Origin: Candidatus Sulfopaludibacter sp. SbA3
Lineage (GTDB): Bacteria; Acidobacteriota; Terriglobia; Bryobacterales; Bryobacteraceae
Length of the DNA stretch: 64,000 nt
Assembly: GCA_945890485.1 (NCBI GenBank)
Contig: CAMDCN010000011.1
Span: 62,001 to 126,000, forward strand
Direction of reading: 5' to 3'
Of this stretch, positions 26,410 through 35,158 are shown piece after piece (position 1 is the stretch's first letter; the number at the start of each line of letters is the position of its first letter). The position numbers and the translations under genes were made by a program. The notes below the pieces were generated by a model that made no database searches, had not been told where the DNA came from, and was given only the letters and a program-made list of their open reading frames with translations.

Positions 26410-26484
26410 TGGAGGTGCGGGTCGGAATCGAACCGACGAATGAGAGTTTTGCAGACTCTGGCCTTACCACTTGGCTACCGCACC
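26410..26484 (-). tRNA. tRNA-Cys (GCA)
   Basis: A complete cloverleaf can be drawn on the minus strand. The acceptor stem is GGTGCGG/CCGCACC, the anticodon stem AGAGT/ACTCT encloses CTGCAAA with anticodon GCA, and the T arm is GTCGG-TTCGATT-CCGAC. The discriminator is U73, an identity base of cysteine tRNAs, and CCA is encoded (26412-26410). Length is 75 bases. Confidence 0.95.
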
Positions 26485-26509
26485 GGAGGGACAAAATGGC
26501 CTACACTCG

Positions 26510-26538
26510 ACCATAGCAATCTGATGACGGAGAGTCAA
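26510..26538 (-). promoter_or_regulatory. promoter of tRNA-Cys
   Basis: On the minus strand TTGACT (26538-26533), a 17-base spacer and TATGGT (26515-26510) give a good sigma-70 promoter with transcription starting near 26503, about 19 bases before the tRNA. The -35 box lies inside the first codons of the oppositely directed smr gene. Confidence 0.65.
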
Positions 26539-26853
26539 CAAAGCGGCGAGGAAGATCCAGTCTTCGAGTGGCCAATTACGGACACCCTGGATCTGCATAC
26601 CGTGCCGCCGAGGGACGTGACGGCGGTAGTGGAAGCGTGGCTCGACGAGGTTTGGGAGCAGGGATTTACTGCGCTGCGGATTGTTCACGGGAAGGGGATT
26701 GGGGTGCAGCGGGAGGCCGTCCGGAAGGTGCTGGGGCGGACTCCCTTTGTGATGGCGTTTGGGGATGCGCCGATGGAGGCGGGAGGATGGGGGGCCACGG
26801 TGGTTACGCTGGCGAATCGACGTCCAGGTAGTCCGGATCCTGCCAAGCGATGA
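26524..26853 (+). CDS. Smr-domain protein
   Basis: 109 residues from ATG 26524. It is nearly all one small MutS-related (Smr) domain: LDLHTVPPRDVTAVVEAWLD at the start, then ALRIVHGKGIG and the closing FGDAPMEAGGWGATVVTL. The conserved LDLH and HGKG motifs are the presumed nuclease/nucleic-acid-contact residues. Stand-alone Smr proteins cut RNA or DNA in ribosome rescue or recombination control; which applies here is unknown. Its 3' end overlaps the converging membrane-protein gene by 50 bases, and its start is embedded in the tRNA-Cys promoter. Confidence 0.85.
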   Translation: MTESQQSGEEDPVFEWPITDTLDLHTVPPRDVTAVVEAWLDEVWEQGFTALRIVHGKGIGVQREAVRKVLGRTPFVMAFGDAPMEAGGWGATVVTLANRRPGSPDPAKR

Positions 26854-27295
26854 AAGCGTGGGGCAAGGTGATGGTCACGAGCAGGTAGCCGAAGATGATG
26901 GGCTGGAAGTCCTGGCCGGGTTGCGGGAGCCAGAGATCCCAGCCCTTCTTGGCCGCGAGTTGCGGCGCTTCATCGAGGTAGAACAGGAAGATGAGCGAGA
27001 GCCCGGCGATGACCTGATAGGCGCGGAAGAAGGCCTGGTTGCGAACCTGGGTCTGGCGCTCGTCGGTCTGGTCAGTCGAATAGGGCGCGGCGACCTGGTT
27101 GAGGACCCACCAGCCGTATCCCATCAACAGGAGGCCAGGAATGGCCCCCAGGGCCCAAACAATGGATCTCAGCTCGAAGGCGGTATACAAGGCGGCAATT
27201 AACAGGATGTAGCCGAGGTAGGTGGCGACACAGGCGAAGCGGCGATTGGTGCGGCGGCGGAAGTCGATTCCGGCGATGAGCAGATCTTCTCTCAT
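26804..27295 (-). CDS. four-helix inner-membrane protein of an xre pair
   Basis: 163 residues with about four membrane segments (YLGYILLIAALYTAFE, IVWALGAIPGLLLMGYGWWV, VIAGLSLIFLFYL, PIIFGYLLVTITLPHAFIAW). The phrase TDERQTQVRNQAFFRAYQVI before the third segment resembles the DERE-type loop of small membrane proteins encoded beside YgzD-like regulators. It begins 5 bases after the stop of the xre gene, so the two form an operon. Function is unknown, and a regulator-antagonist or envelope-stress role is only a guess. Confidence 0.7.
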   Translation of the reverse strand: MREDLLIAGIDFRRRTNRRFACVATYLGYILLIAALYTAFELRSIVWALGAIPGLLLMGYGWWVLNQVAAPYSTDQTDERQTQVRNQAFFRAYQVIAGLSLIFLFYLDEAPQLAAKKGWDLWLPQPGQDFQPIIFGYLLVTITLPHAFIAWQDPDYLDVDSPA

Positions 27296-27300
27296 GATGG

Positions 27301-27579
27301 TTATCCTTGAGTGGGTTTGTTGGATCCGTAGAGCTGTTCACTCAACGGACGGAACGGTTGCCGGGAGAAAATGGCTTCGATGGGAAGGCCGAAGAACTCG
27401 CTGGCCCGGAAGGCGAGTTCGAGGCTGGGGTTGTAGTCGCCCCGCTCCATGTAGCCTATGGTTTGGTAGTTGACACCGAGAGCGTCGGCGAGTTCCTGAC
27501 GGCTGAGGTGGCGCTCAGCCCGCAGGACCCCGATGCGGTTAAACAGTGAATTTGTCGAGTTGACCTTGGAATTCGTCAT
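27301..27579 (-). CDS. small XRE-family DNA-binding regulator
   Basis: 92 residues, mostly one Cro/CI-type helix-turn-helix (IGVLRAERHLSRQELADALG, VNYQTIGYMERGDYNPSLEL, FFGLPIEAIFS). The phrase GDYNPSLELA is typical of the YgzD-like regulators paired with small membrane proteins. ATG at 27579 is nearly at the predicted transcription start, so translation may be leaderless. It likely regulates its own operon with the membrane protein. Confidence 0.85.
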   Translation of the reverse strand: MTNSKVNSTNSLFNRIGVLRAERHLSRQELADALGVNYQTIGYMERGDYNPSLELAFRASEFFGLPIEAIFSRQPFRPLSEQLYGSNKPTQG

Positions 27580-27591
27580 CGGCCTGAACTG

Positions 27592-27620
27592 ATCGTATAA
27601 TTAATGCAACATTCTGTCAA
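27592..27620 (-). promoter_or_regulatory. promoter of the xre operon
   Basis: On the minus strand TTGACA (27620-27615), 17 bases and TACGAT (27597-27592). The predicted start near 27585 leaves only about six bases before the xre ATG. TATAAT also occurs on the plus strand (27596-27601) but lacks a matching -35 box. Confidence 0.6.
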
Positions 27621-28290
27621 GATGATTTCGCGTCGGCAAAAATTTCGGACAAAGAACGGCATGGGGTGGACGGCGGCGGTGCCGGGGCAAATGAGCGAGC
27701 AGTTCATTGCCTTTGCCCAGGAGTGTGGGCGGCCGGTGGTGGATATTGGGTGTGCCTACGGGGTGGCGGCGATTCCGGCGGGGGCGATTGCAGTTGACCT
27801 GGAGATTGACCATTTGGCTGCTCTGCCGGCGAGGATGGATCGGCTGGTGGCGAGGTTTCCGGAGATGGCTTTCCGGACGGGGAGTTTAGGCGCGGTGCAT
27901 GCCTCGAACGTGCTGCACTTTCAGACGGGGGAGGAGTTGGAGGAGGGCGTGAGGCGGATGGGCGAATGGCTGGCGCCGGGCGGGAAGGTCTTTATCCAAG
28001 CGAGTACTCCGTTTCAGCGGCCGTTTGCGGGGTTCGTGCCGGAGTTCACGCGGCGGATGGCGGCGGGGGAGCGTTGGCCGGGGTGGGTGGCGGAGACTCG
28101 CTCGATTACAGACTATCGACGACTGCACCAGTACCCGGGTTCGATCCATCTGCTGGATGAAATGGTCTTGCGGCGGTTGTTTGCCCAGTGGGATATCGAG
28201 TACTGCGGCTACTACCGGCGGCATGGGTTGCCGGCGAGTCTCTATTTCGACGGGCGGGAGTCGGTGGGCTTGATAGCGCGGCGGTCCTGA
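27604..28290 (+). CDS. class I SAM-dependent methyltransferase-like protein
   Basis: 228 residues (222 from the alternative ATG at 27622; neither has a clear ribosome site). The SAM-binding glycine motif VVDIGCAYGVAAIP, the acidic AVDLEIDHL and the post-motif LGAVHASNVLHFQ, then EWLAPGGKVFIQAS are standard class I features. The C-terminal half (YRRLHQYPGSIHLLDEMVLR) gives no clear substrate; no family name is offered. It overlaps the converging glycoside hydrolase gene by 49 bases. Confidence 0.75.
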   Translation: MQHSVKMISRRQKFRTKNGMGWTAAVPGQMSEQFIAFAQECGRPVVDIGCAYGVAAIPAGAIAVDLEIDHLAALPARMDRLVARFPEMAFRTGSLGAVHASNVLHFQTGEELEEGVRRMGEWLAPGGKVFIQASTPFQRPFAGFVPEFTRRMAAGERWPGWVAETRSITDYRRLHQYPGSIHLLDEMVLRRLFAQWDIEYCGYYRRHGLPASLYFDGRESVGLIARRS

Positions 28291-29222
28291 TACCACCGCT
28301 TGACGATATCCATGGCGGGTTTGCCCCAGGGGGTCATCGTATTGTCTTGGGGGCCCCCGAAGCCGTTGGTGCCTAGTTTCCACCAGAAGACGCCAGCGAA
28401 CCACGACTTGGAATAGAAGGTCTTGAGCAGGGCGTCGTAGGCGGCGGCTTGGGTTTGGAGGTGTACTGGGCGTTCGGAGCGGTCCTCCCACGGGGTGCGA
28501 TGGGAGTGAGCGGCGGCGGCATAGCCGGCTTCGGTGAAGAGAATCGGTTTGCGGAACTTGCGATGGACGGCTTCGAGCTTTTGGGCCAGGGGCCGGGTGT
28601 CGAGGGTGTCGGGGAGCGGGTAGTAGTTATCGAGGCCGATGTAGTCGAGTTGGCCCCAAAACGTGATGCGTTCAAACTCCGGGCCGTGGTTGGCGGCGTA
28701 GGTGAGCGGCCCCTTGAAGTGGGTACGGGCGGTGGCGATGAGGGAGCGGAATTCGGATTCGTGTTCGGTGGCGTAGGCCAGTTCGGTGCCGATGCAGAAG
28801 AGGTCGGCCTGGATGGTAGCGGCGAGTTTGCCGTAGTGGACGAGCATGGCGCGATACTGGGCGAACCATTCGCGGCGGCGGTTGGCGTCGGAGAGATCGA
28901 CAGGTTTGTTGGGCCAGATCTGCGGTTTTAGCAGGACTTTCATGCCGCGTTGCCGGGCTGCTGCGGCGACCTTAGTGATGCCAGCGTCGGACTCCCAGGA
29001 GCGGGCGCTGCCGAAGACGATTTTGCTTTCTCCCCGAGGGGTGAAGGCGAAGGGGATGAGGGCGACGCTGTCGACGTGATAACCGCGGAGTTGGTCGAGC
29101 ATAGTAACCGATTCGGGCGACTCATAGCGGACGCCGCGCTCGGCCGTGAAAGAGACTCCGCGGAAGAAGAGCGGTTGGGCCGGGAGCGCGACGGCGAACA
29201 AAAGCAGAGAGAAAAGTCGCAT
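28242..29222 (-). CDS. exported GH113-like glycoside hydrolase
   Basis: 326 residues from ATG 29222, which begins a signal peptide (MRLFSLLLFAVALPA). The TIM-barrel motifs LLKPQIWPNKP, LFCIGTELAYAT (candidate acid/base Glu) and PILFTEAGYAAA (candidate nucleophile Glu) fit the GH113 beta-mannanase-like group. The start gives a protein of normal length. The likely substrate is a mannan-type polysaccharide, but related sequences include uncharacterised members. Its promoter region would face that of the GH105-like gene, from which its start is only 37 bases away. Confidence 0.82.
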   Translation of the reverse strand: MRLFSLLLFAVALPAQPLFFRGVSFTAERGVRYESPESVTMLDQLRGYHVDSVALIPFAFTPRGESKIVFGSARSWESDAGITKVAAAARQRGMKVLLKPQIWPNKPVDLSDANRRREWFAQYRAMLVHYGKLAATIQADLFCIGTELAYATEHESEFRSLIATARTHFKGPLTYAANHGPEFERITFWGQLDYIGLDNYYPLPDTLDTRPLAQKLEAVHRKFRKPILFTEAGYAAAAHSHRTPWEDRSERPVHLQTQAAAYDALLKTFYSKSWFAGVFWWKLGTNGFGGPQDNTMTPWGKPAMDIVKRWYQDRRAIKPTDSRPSK

Positions 29223-29259
29223 GGGGAGAACGTCATCGATAGGATACGCTGGAAACACT

Positions 29260-30501
29260 GTGAAACTGACCCTAATTCTTTGCGGACTGGTAATGACGCT
29301 GGCGGCGCAGGAGCGGCCGGTGGTGGCGGTGGTGGGCGAGTTGCCGCGGGTGCAGGAGATGCGGCGGCAGTTGGTGAAGTTGTACACGGTGGTGGACGTC
29401 CCGGTGACGGGGACGCCGGTGTTTCCGCCGGTGGGGCCGGCGTACAAAGATCATGGCGAGGCGCATCGCGTGTGGCGGGCGCTGCATTTGATCGCGCCGG
29501 ACGCGGTGGTGATGCTGAGGGACTATCCGGGTTTGGTGGAGGCGCTGCGAGGCAAGGCTCCCGTGACGCGGGGCGCGCCGTTTGACAAGCCGAAAAAGTC
29601 CTTTCTGCGGTTGACGATGGAGGAGCGGCTGGCGCGGACGCCGCGGCAGGTGTTGGAGCAGTTGGGAGAGGTGTACGGGCGGGAGTTGAGCAGCGTCGTG
29701 TACATTCCTGCGTTCGCAGTGATGGGACAGTTGGCGCTGGGGAATCGGGACCTGGTGGACCGATTAGTGGCGCCCTATTTGGATGGCCGGCAAGACTCAC
29801 TCGCCAAGGCGACCGGGAGCCACGGCAGTGGGCATCTGCTGTTTGCCGCGTTGGGGAAGCGAGATCGCGTGAAGGCCGCCGCGGCGATTGTTGCGCCGAT
29901 GCACAACGAAATGAGCGATTCGGTCTTCATGGCTTGCCCGATCCTGGGTGCGGCCGGGGAGTATGAAAAAGCTATAGAGCATTTGCGGTTTATGGAGAAG
30001 CTGTGCCTGCGGAAGGACGGCATCTACCGGCATTCGCCGCTGGACGAGGCGGCTTGGGGGCGGGGGAATGCGTTCGCACTCTTGGGCCAGGCGCTGTTGC
30101 TCGAGACGATGGCAAAGCCGGACGAACGGGTGCTGGGCAGCTTTCGGGCGCTGGCGGCGGCGTTGTTGGCTCGCCAGGATGAGGACGGGATGTGGCATCA
30201 GGTGATCGACAAGCCCGAGTCGTACGCCGAGTTTTCGGCGACGGCGATGATTGCGGCGTCCTATAAGAAGGCCATTCGGGCGGGATGGCTGCCGGCGGCG
30301 ACGTACCAGGCGGCCGTGGACAAAGCTTGGCGGGCGGTGCTGATGCGGACGGGGACAGACGGAACCGTGATGGATGTTTGTGAGTCGACCGGGAAGCAGA
30401 CATCGTTGCAGGCGTATTTTGAGCGGGTGGCTGTGTGGGGGAAAGATCCTCGGGGCGGGGCGATGGCGATGCTGCTGGCGGGCGAGATGATGAAGCCGTG
30501 A
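29260..30501 (+). CDS. exported GH88/GH105-like glycosyl hydrolase
   Basis: 413 residues from GTG 29260, chosen because a signal peptide (KLTLILCGLVMTLAAQ) follows. The alpha6/alpha6-barrel phrases YGRELSSVVYIPAFAVMGQL, GSHGSGHLLFA, YRHSPLDEAAWGRGNAF, DEDGMWHQVIDKPESYAEFS and GGAMAMLLAGEM resemble unsaturated rhamnogalacturonyl hydrolases (YteR/GH105) and glucuronyl hydrolases (GH88). Such enzymes remove unsaturated uronic acids left by polysaccharide lyases. The divergent GH113-like gene suggests a plant-polymer diet. The exact sugar is not known. Confidence 0.82.
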   Translation: MKLTLILCGLVMTLAAQERPVVAVVGELPRVQEMRRQLVKLYTVVDVPVTGTPVFPPVGPAYKDHGEAHRVWRALHLIAPDAVVMLRDYPGLVEALRGKAPVTRGAPFDKPKKSFLRLTMEERLARTPRQVLEQLGEVYGRELSSVVYIPAFAVMGQLALGNRDLVDRLVAPYLDGRQDSLAKATGSHGSGHLLFAALGKRDRVKAAAAIVAPMHNEMSDSVFMACPILGAAGEYEKAIEHLRFMEKLCLRKDGIYRHSPLDEAAWGRGNAFALLGQALLLETMAKPDERVLGSFRALAAALLARQDEDGMWHQVIDKPESYAEFSATAMIAASYKKAIRAGWLPAATYQAAVDKAWRAVLMRTGTDGTVMDVCESTGKQTSLQAYFERVAVWGKDPRGGAMAMLLAGEMMKP

Positions 30502-30567
30502 GCAGAATTCGTTGTTACGACCCGGTTGCAATCCCGGCGGAAGGGTATACTGACAGAAGGAACGAAC

Positions 30568-30627
30568 ATGTTTTCCGGTCCCCAAATTATTTCCATCAGG
30601 GAGTCGACGTTTGAAGCGTACAGGTAG
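30568..30627 (+). CDS. possible 19-residue leader peptide overlapping clpX
   Basis: ATG 30568 is preceded by AGAAGGA at a good distance and opens a 19-residue frame ([19 protein letters not shown]) that ends at 30627, 17 bases inside clpX in another frame. It may be a real upstream ORF that couples translation to clpX, or it may be chance. Conservation has not been tested. Confidence 0.3.
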   Translation: MFSGPQIISIRESTFEAYR

Positions 30628-31897
30628 TGATGATTCCCTTCGTTGTTCGTTCTGTCACAAGAGCCAGGACGTTGTCGGCAAGTTGATTTCTTCGCCGAGC
30701 GACTACCCGCGGGCGTACATCTGCGACGAGTGCATCGCCGTATGCAACTCGATTCTTGAAGACGACCGGAACGAGCAGAGCCATGCCACGCCCCATAAAC
30801 TGCCGAAACCGTTAGAGTTGAAAGAATACTTGGACCAATACGTGATTGGTCAGGACGCCACGAAAAAGAAGTTGGCCGTAGCGGTTTACAACCACTACAA
30901 GCGCATCCAGATGAACCGGCAACGGGGCGCGGATGTGGAAGTGGCCAAGTCCAATATCCTTTTGATCGGACCGACCGGTACCGGAAAGACGCTGCTCGCC
31001 CAGACACTGGCGCGTATTTTGGACGTGCCGTTCGCCATTGTTGACGCTACGACGTTGACGGAGGCCGGCTACGTTGGCGAGGACGTCGAGAACATTATTC
31101 TCCGTTTGCTGCAGAATTCCGATTGGGATGTCCAGCGGTGCCAGACCGGCATTATTTACATCGATGAGATCGATAAGATCTGCCGGAAGGACGAGAATCC
31201 GTCGATTACCCGTGACGTTTCCGGTGAGGGAGTGCAGCAGGCGCTGCTGAAGATCCTCGAAGGGACGATCGCGAACGTACCGCCGCAAGGCGGGCGCAAG
31301 CACCCGCATCAGGAGTTCACTCCGGTGGACACCTCGAACATCCTGTTCATTTGCGGTGGGGCGTTTATCGGCCTTGATAAGATCGTGTCGCGCCGAGTGG
31401 GTAAGCGGCAGATGGGCTTTATGGACGACCAGGCTCCCGCGGCCTCCGCTGATGGCAAGCAGGCCAAGGCCACGCCCATCCGCCGGGACGACGAACTGCT
31501 GGTTCACGAAGTGCAGCCGATGGATCTGATCCGGTACGGCTTCATTCCTGAGTTTATCGGGCGCTTGCCGGTGGTGGGCGTGTTGAACGATCTCGACAAA
31601 GAGACGCTGGTGCAGATCCTGTCGAAGCCGAAGAACGCCATCATTAAGCAGTATCAGCGGCTCTTCGAGTTTGAAAATGTCCGGCTGAAATTTTCCGACG
31701 ATGCTCTCGAGGCGATCGCCGTATTGGCGCTGGATCGGAAGGTGGGCGCCCGCGGATTGCGGATGATCCTCGAAGACCTGATGTTGGATCTGATGTACTT
31801 CCTGCCGTCGTATAAGAAAGTGCGAGAGTTTCACGTCACCAAAGAGATGGTGCTTTCGCAGAAGATTAACCTCGCGCTGCTCGAGAAAGCGGGCTAG
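30611..31897 (+). CDS. clpX: ATP-dependent protease ATP-binding subunit ClpX
   Basis: 428 residues, normal for ClpX. It starts at TTG 30611 with GGGAG upstream. The N-terminal zinc finger uses Cys12, Cys15, Cys38 and Cys41. Walker A GPTGTGKT lies near residues 120-127, followed by [18 protein letters not shown], the Walker B region [10 protein letters not shown] and the sensor phrase RLPVVGVLN. ClpX unfolds tagged or specific proteins and feeds them to ClpP. clpP and tig, the usual neighbours, are not next to it, but lon follows 96 bases downstream, giving a protease operon with engB and rho beyond. Confidence 0.97.
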   Translation: MKRTGSDDSLRCSFCHKSQDVVGKLISSPSDYPRAYICDECIAVCNSILEDDRNEQSHATPHKLPKPLELKEYLDQYVIGQDATKKKLAVAVYNHYKRIQMNRQRGADVEVAKSNILLIGPTGTGKTLLAQTLARILDVPFAIVDATTLTEAGYVGEDVENIILRLLQNSDWDVQRCQTGIIYIDEIDKICRKDENPSITRDVSGEGVQQALLKILEGTIANVPPQGGRKHPHQEFTPVDTSNILFICGGAFIGLDKIVSRRVGKRQMGFMDDQAPAASADGKQAKATPIRRDDELLVHEVQPMDLIRYGFIPEFIGRLPVVGVLNDLDKETLVQILSKPKNAIIKQYQRLFEFENVRLKFSDDALEAIAVLALDRKVGARGLRMILEDLMLDLMYFLPSYKKVREFHVTKEMVLSQKINLALLEKAG

Positions 31898-31925
31898 ACG
31901 TAACGAAAGGAAGCCGAAGCGGGCA

Positions 31926-31950
31926 GGTTCCGCCCTAGCGGGTGGGAACC
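31926..31950 (+). terminator. hairpin between clpX and lon
   Basis: GGTTCC (31926-31931) pairs with GGAACC (31945-31950), and inner GCCC/GGGT-type pairing is possible. A T-rich run (CTTTTTG) begins 8 bases later. It could be a partial terminator or attenuator that separates clpX from lon; the distance to the T run weakens the case. Confidence 0.4.
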
Positions 31951-31993
31951 GTGAACCCTTTTTGCTTTGGCGCGAATCAAGAAAGAGTAACCC

Positions 31994-34522
31994 ATGAGTA
32001 CCAGAGAGAAATCCGAAACGAAACGGCTTCCCATGATGCCGATACGCGACGTGGTCATCTTCCCTCATATGATGACCCCGTTCGTCGTGGGACGGGAGAG
32101 CAGTGTCCGGGCGCTCGAAGAAGCGTTGGCGGGCGAAAAGAAGATCTTTCTGGCCACGCAGCATGACGCGAGCGTCGACGAGCCGCGGCCGGACGAAATC
32201 TACAGCGTCGGCACGATTGCCAACATCGTACAAAGCCTGAAGCTGTCCGACGGCAACATCAAGGTGTTGGTGGAGGGCGCGGAGCGGGCGAAGGTGGTTT
32301 CCGTCAGTACGGAAGACGGGTATTTTCGCGCGACGGTGAAGACGTTTGCGAGCAAGTTGGACACGGGCGTTTCGCTCGAATCGCTGACCAATCGCGTGAC
32401 GACGCTGTTTGAACAGTACGTCAAGCTGAGCCAGAACCTGAACTACGAGACCATGATCGCGACGATCAAGGTGGACGATCCGGGGAAGCTGGCGGATACG
32501 GTTGGCGCAAACTTGCAACTGACGATTGAAGAAAAGCAGGAACTGCTTGAAATCTTCGATCCGATCGACCGGTTGACGCGTGTCGCTGAGATGCTCGACA
32601 TCGAGATCGAGAAGCTCTCGGTGGACCGCACGATCCAGGGTCGCGTGAAGCGGCAGATGGAGCGGGCGCAAAAAGAGTATTACCTCAACGAGAAGATCAA
32701 GGCGATCCAGAAAGAGCTGGGCCGGGGCGAGAAGAGCGAATACGACGACCTGAAGAAGAAGATCGAAGCTTCCGGGATGACGGCCGACGCGCTCGAAAAG
32801 GCGATGGCGGAGCTGAAGCGCCTGGAGCAGATGCCGCCGATGTCGGCCGAGTCAACTGTTTCGCGTAACTACCTCGACTGGTTGCTCGCAGTGCCGTGGA
32901 AGCAGAAGACGCGCGAGATTCGCGACTTGAAGTTTGCGCGGGAAGTGCTCGAGAGCGATCATTATGGCCTCGAGAAGATCAAAGAGCGGATCCTTGAGTT
33001 CTTGGCGGTACGGCGTCTGGTAAAGAATCCGAAAGGGTCCATTCTGTGTTTCGTCGGGCCTCCCGGCGTAGGAAAGACGTCGCTGGGGATGTCGATTGCG
33101 AAGGCGACAGGCCGAAAGTTCGTGCGGCTCTCCCTTGGCGGCGTGCGGGATGAGGCCGAAGTTCGTGGTCACCGGCGGACCTATATTGGCGCGCTGCCCG
33201 GCCAAGTGATCCAGATGATGAAGAAGGCGGGGACGAAGAACCCGGTCTTCATGTTGGACGAGATTGACAAGATGTCGACCGACTTCCGGGGCGATCCCTC
33301 GGCGGCGCTGCTCGAAGTTCTCGATCCGGCGCAGAACGATAAGTTCATGGACCACTACCTCGACGTCGATTACGACTTGAGCGAAGTGTTGTTCGTGGCG
33401 ACGGCGAACGTGATGCACACGATCCCCGCGCCGCTGCAGGACCGCATGGAAGTGATCCGGTTGAGCGGCTACACCGAGCTTGAAAAGGCCGAGATCGCCC
33501 GGCGGTTCCTGATCACGAAACAGAAGGCCGCGACCGGCTTGGCGGAAACGCAGGTCGACTTTACTCCCGAGGGTGTTGCTGCCCTGATTCAGAGCTATAC
33601 CCGGGAAGCCGGGGTCCGGAACCTGGAGCGCGAAATCGGGAACGTCTGCCGGAAAGTGGCGCGGAAGGTTGTTGAAGCATCGGTGGACGATGAGCCCGAA
33701 GTGATTGCCAAGGGCGGCGAACTGGTCGAAGAACCGGCCGAGAAGCCCGCGAAGAAAGGCAAGAAGGCCAAGGCGGCACAGGACGCCGTCGACGCCAAAC
33801 CCGTCGAGAGCAAACTGCCGCCAGTATCGGTAACGGCGCAGTCGCTTATCGAGATGCTGGGACCTCCCCGGTATCGGGACACGCAGGCCAGCAAGAAGAA
33901 CGACATCGGAGCGACGGTCGGGTTGGCGTGGACGGAGGTCGGCGGATCGATTCTGACGACGGAAGTTACGGTGATGGAAGGCCGTGGAAAGCTGACGTTG
34001 ACCGGGAAACTGGGCGACGTGATGCAGGAATCGGCTCAGGCGGCGATGAGTTACGTGCGGAGCCGGGCGAACTCGCTCGGGTTGGCGCGGGACTTCTACC
34101 GGAACCTGGACATCCATTTGCACGTACCGGAAGGAGCAATCCCCAAGGACGGCCCCTCCGCGGGTATTACCATCGCGACGAGCATGTGCAGCGCGTTGAC
34201 GAATATTCCGGTGCGGGGCGACATCGCCATGACCGGAGAAATTACTGTTCGGGGCAAGGTGTTGCCGATCGGCGGCTTGAAGGAGAAGATGTTGGCGGCC
34301 CACCGTCAAGGCATTTTCGAGCTCGTTCTGCCGAAGGACAACGAGAAAGACCTGCACGACATTCCGGAAACGATTCGGAAGGAAATGAAGCTCAACTTCG
34401 TCGAGAGTATGGACGAGGTATTGAAGATCGCTCTTGAGCGAGAAGTGACCCCTTTGCCGATTGTTCCGCCGGCAACGTCCCAGCCCGAAGCTCCTGTGGG
34501 CTCGGACGACATTACGCATTAA
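31994..34522 (+). CDS. lon: ATP-dependent protease La
   Basis: 842 residues. The N-domain ([20 protein letters not shown]) is followed by the AAA+ module with Walker A GPPGVGKT (residues 355-362), Walker [11 protein letters not shown] and the proteolytic domain with Ser722 in PKDGPSAG and Lys765 in GGLKEKM, 43 residues apart as in E. coli Lon (Ser679, Lys722). A Lys/Ala/Pro/Glu-rich stretch near residues 570-615 (for example [17 protein letters not shown]) is inserted between the AAA+ and protease parts. This is a housekeeping protease for damaged and regulatory proteins. Confidence 0.97.
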   Translation: MSTREKSETKRLPMMPIRDVVIFPHMMTPFVVGRESSVRALEEALAGEKKIFLATQHDASVDEPRPDEIYSVGTIANIVQSLKLSDGNIKVLVEGAERAKVVSVSTEDGYFRATVKTFASKLDTGVSLESLTNRVTTLFEQYVKLSQNLNYETMIATIKVDDPGKLADTVGANLQLTIEEKQELLEIFDPIDRLTRVAEMLDIEIEKLSVDRTIQGRVKRQMERAQKEYYLNEKIKAIQKELGRGEKSEYDDLKKKIEASGMTADALEKAMAELKRLEQMPPMSAESTVSRNYLDWLLAVPWKQKTREIRDLKFAREVLESDHYGLEKIKERILEFLAVRRLVKNPKGSILCFVGPPGVGKTSLGMSIAKATGRKFVRLSLGGVRDEAEVRGHRRTYIGALPGQVIQMMKKAGTKNPVFMLDEIDKMSTDFRGDPSAALLEVLDPAQNDKFMDHYLDVDYDLSEVLFVATANVMHTIPAPLQDRMEVIRLSGYTELEKAEIARRFLITKQKAATGLAETQVDFTPEGVAALIQSYTREAGVRNLEREIGNVCRKVARKVVEASVDDEPEVIAKGGELVEEPAEKPAKKGKKAKAAQDAVDAKPVESKLPPVSVTAQSLIEMLGPPRYRDTQASKKNDIGATVGLAWTEVGGSILTTEVTVMEGRGKLTLTGKLGDVMQESAQAAMSYVRSRANSLGLARDFYRNLDIHLHVPEGAIPKDGPSAGITIATSMCSALTNIPVRGDIAMTGEITVRGKVLPIGGLKEKMLAAHRQGIFELVLPKDNEKDLHDIPETIRKEMKLNFVESMDEVLKIALEREVTPLPIVPPATSQPEAPVGSDDITH

Positions 34523-34533
34523 CCAACAGGACG

Positions 34534-34554
34534 GGGGCAGTGCCCAACTGCCCC
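34534..34554 (+). terminator. intrinsic terminator after lon
   Basis: GGGGCAGT (34534-34541) and ACTGCCCC (34547-34554) make a perfect 8-bp GC-rich stem with a 5-base loop, followed by TTCTT. It starts 12 bases after the lon stop. Confidence 0.7.
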
Positions 34555-34570
34555 TTCTTAACAACCCGCA

Positions 34571-35158
34571 GTGCCCCCCTCCACTAAACCCACCGCAGAG
34601 TTTATACTAAGTACAACCATCCCAGAGCAATATCCGAAGGGTCACACCCCGGAGGTTGCCTTTCTGGGCCGCAGTAACGTGGGCAAGTCCAGTTTGTTGA
34701 ACTGTTTGGCTGGGAGCAAAAAGCTCGCCTTCACCAGTTCGCAGCCGGGCCGAACACAGTCCATCAACTTCTTCCGCATTGGTGGAGAGATCATCTTCGC
34801 CGATCTTCCTGGCTACGGCTTCGCCAAAGTTCCCTTAGAAATCAAACACGCATGGCAGGCAATGGTGGAAACCTACCTGCTGCGTCGCGAGACTTTAGGT
34901 CTTTGCATTCTGCTGCTTGACGGCAGGCGAGGCTGGATGGAACACGACCGCGTCCTGCGGGAGTGGCTGGAACATCATCAAAAGCGCTACCTCGTGGTAG
35001 CGACCAAAATAGACAAACTCAATCAATCCGAACTGCATCACGGCTTGGCCGCCATCCGGGAGGAAATCTCCGGGGGCGAGCTGGTGCCGTTTTCGGCTAT
35101 AACCGGTCAGGGAGCGAGGGAAATTTGGCAAGCGATCAAGAAATCAACCAGCCGGTGA
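34571..35158 (+). CDS. engB: ribosome-biogenesis GTP-binding protein EngB/YsxC
   Basis: 195 residues from GTG 34571; the ribosome site is weak. G motifs are clear: G1 GRSNVGKSS (residues 33-41), G3 [11 protein letters not shown]4 TKIDKL and G5 FSAITG. EngB helps assemble the large ribosomal subunit. The rho gene begins 34 bases before its stop, so they overlap and are probably translated together. The hairpin after lon means it may have its own promoter, which I could not pick out. Confidence 0.93.
   Translation: MPPSTKPTAEFILSTTIPEQYPKGHTPEVAFLGRSNVGKSSLLNCLAGSKKLAFTSSQPGRTQSINFFRIGGEIIFADLPGYGFAKVPLEIKHAWQAMVETYLLRRETLGLCILLLDGRRGWMEHDRVLREWLEHHQKRYLVVATKIDKLNQSELHHGLAAIREEISGGELVPFSAITGQGAREIWQAIKKSTSR

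Noticed and set aside
27596-27601. TATAAT on the plus strand before the methyltransferase
   Set aside because: No -35 match at 16-18 bases; it is better explained as overlap with the minus-strand xre promoter.
30812-34564. Long minus-strand frames antisense to clpX and lon
   Set aside because: Arg/His/Leu-rich translations without recognisable domains; the opposite strand encodes well-known proteases.
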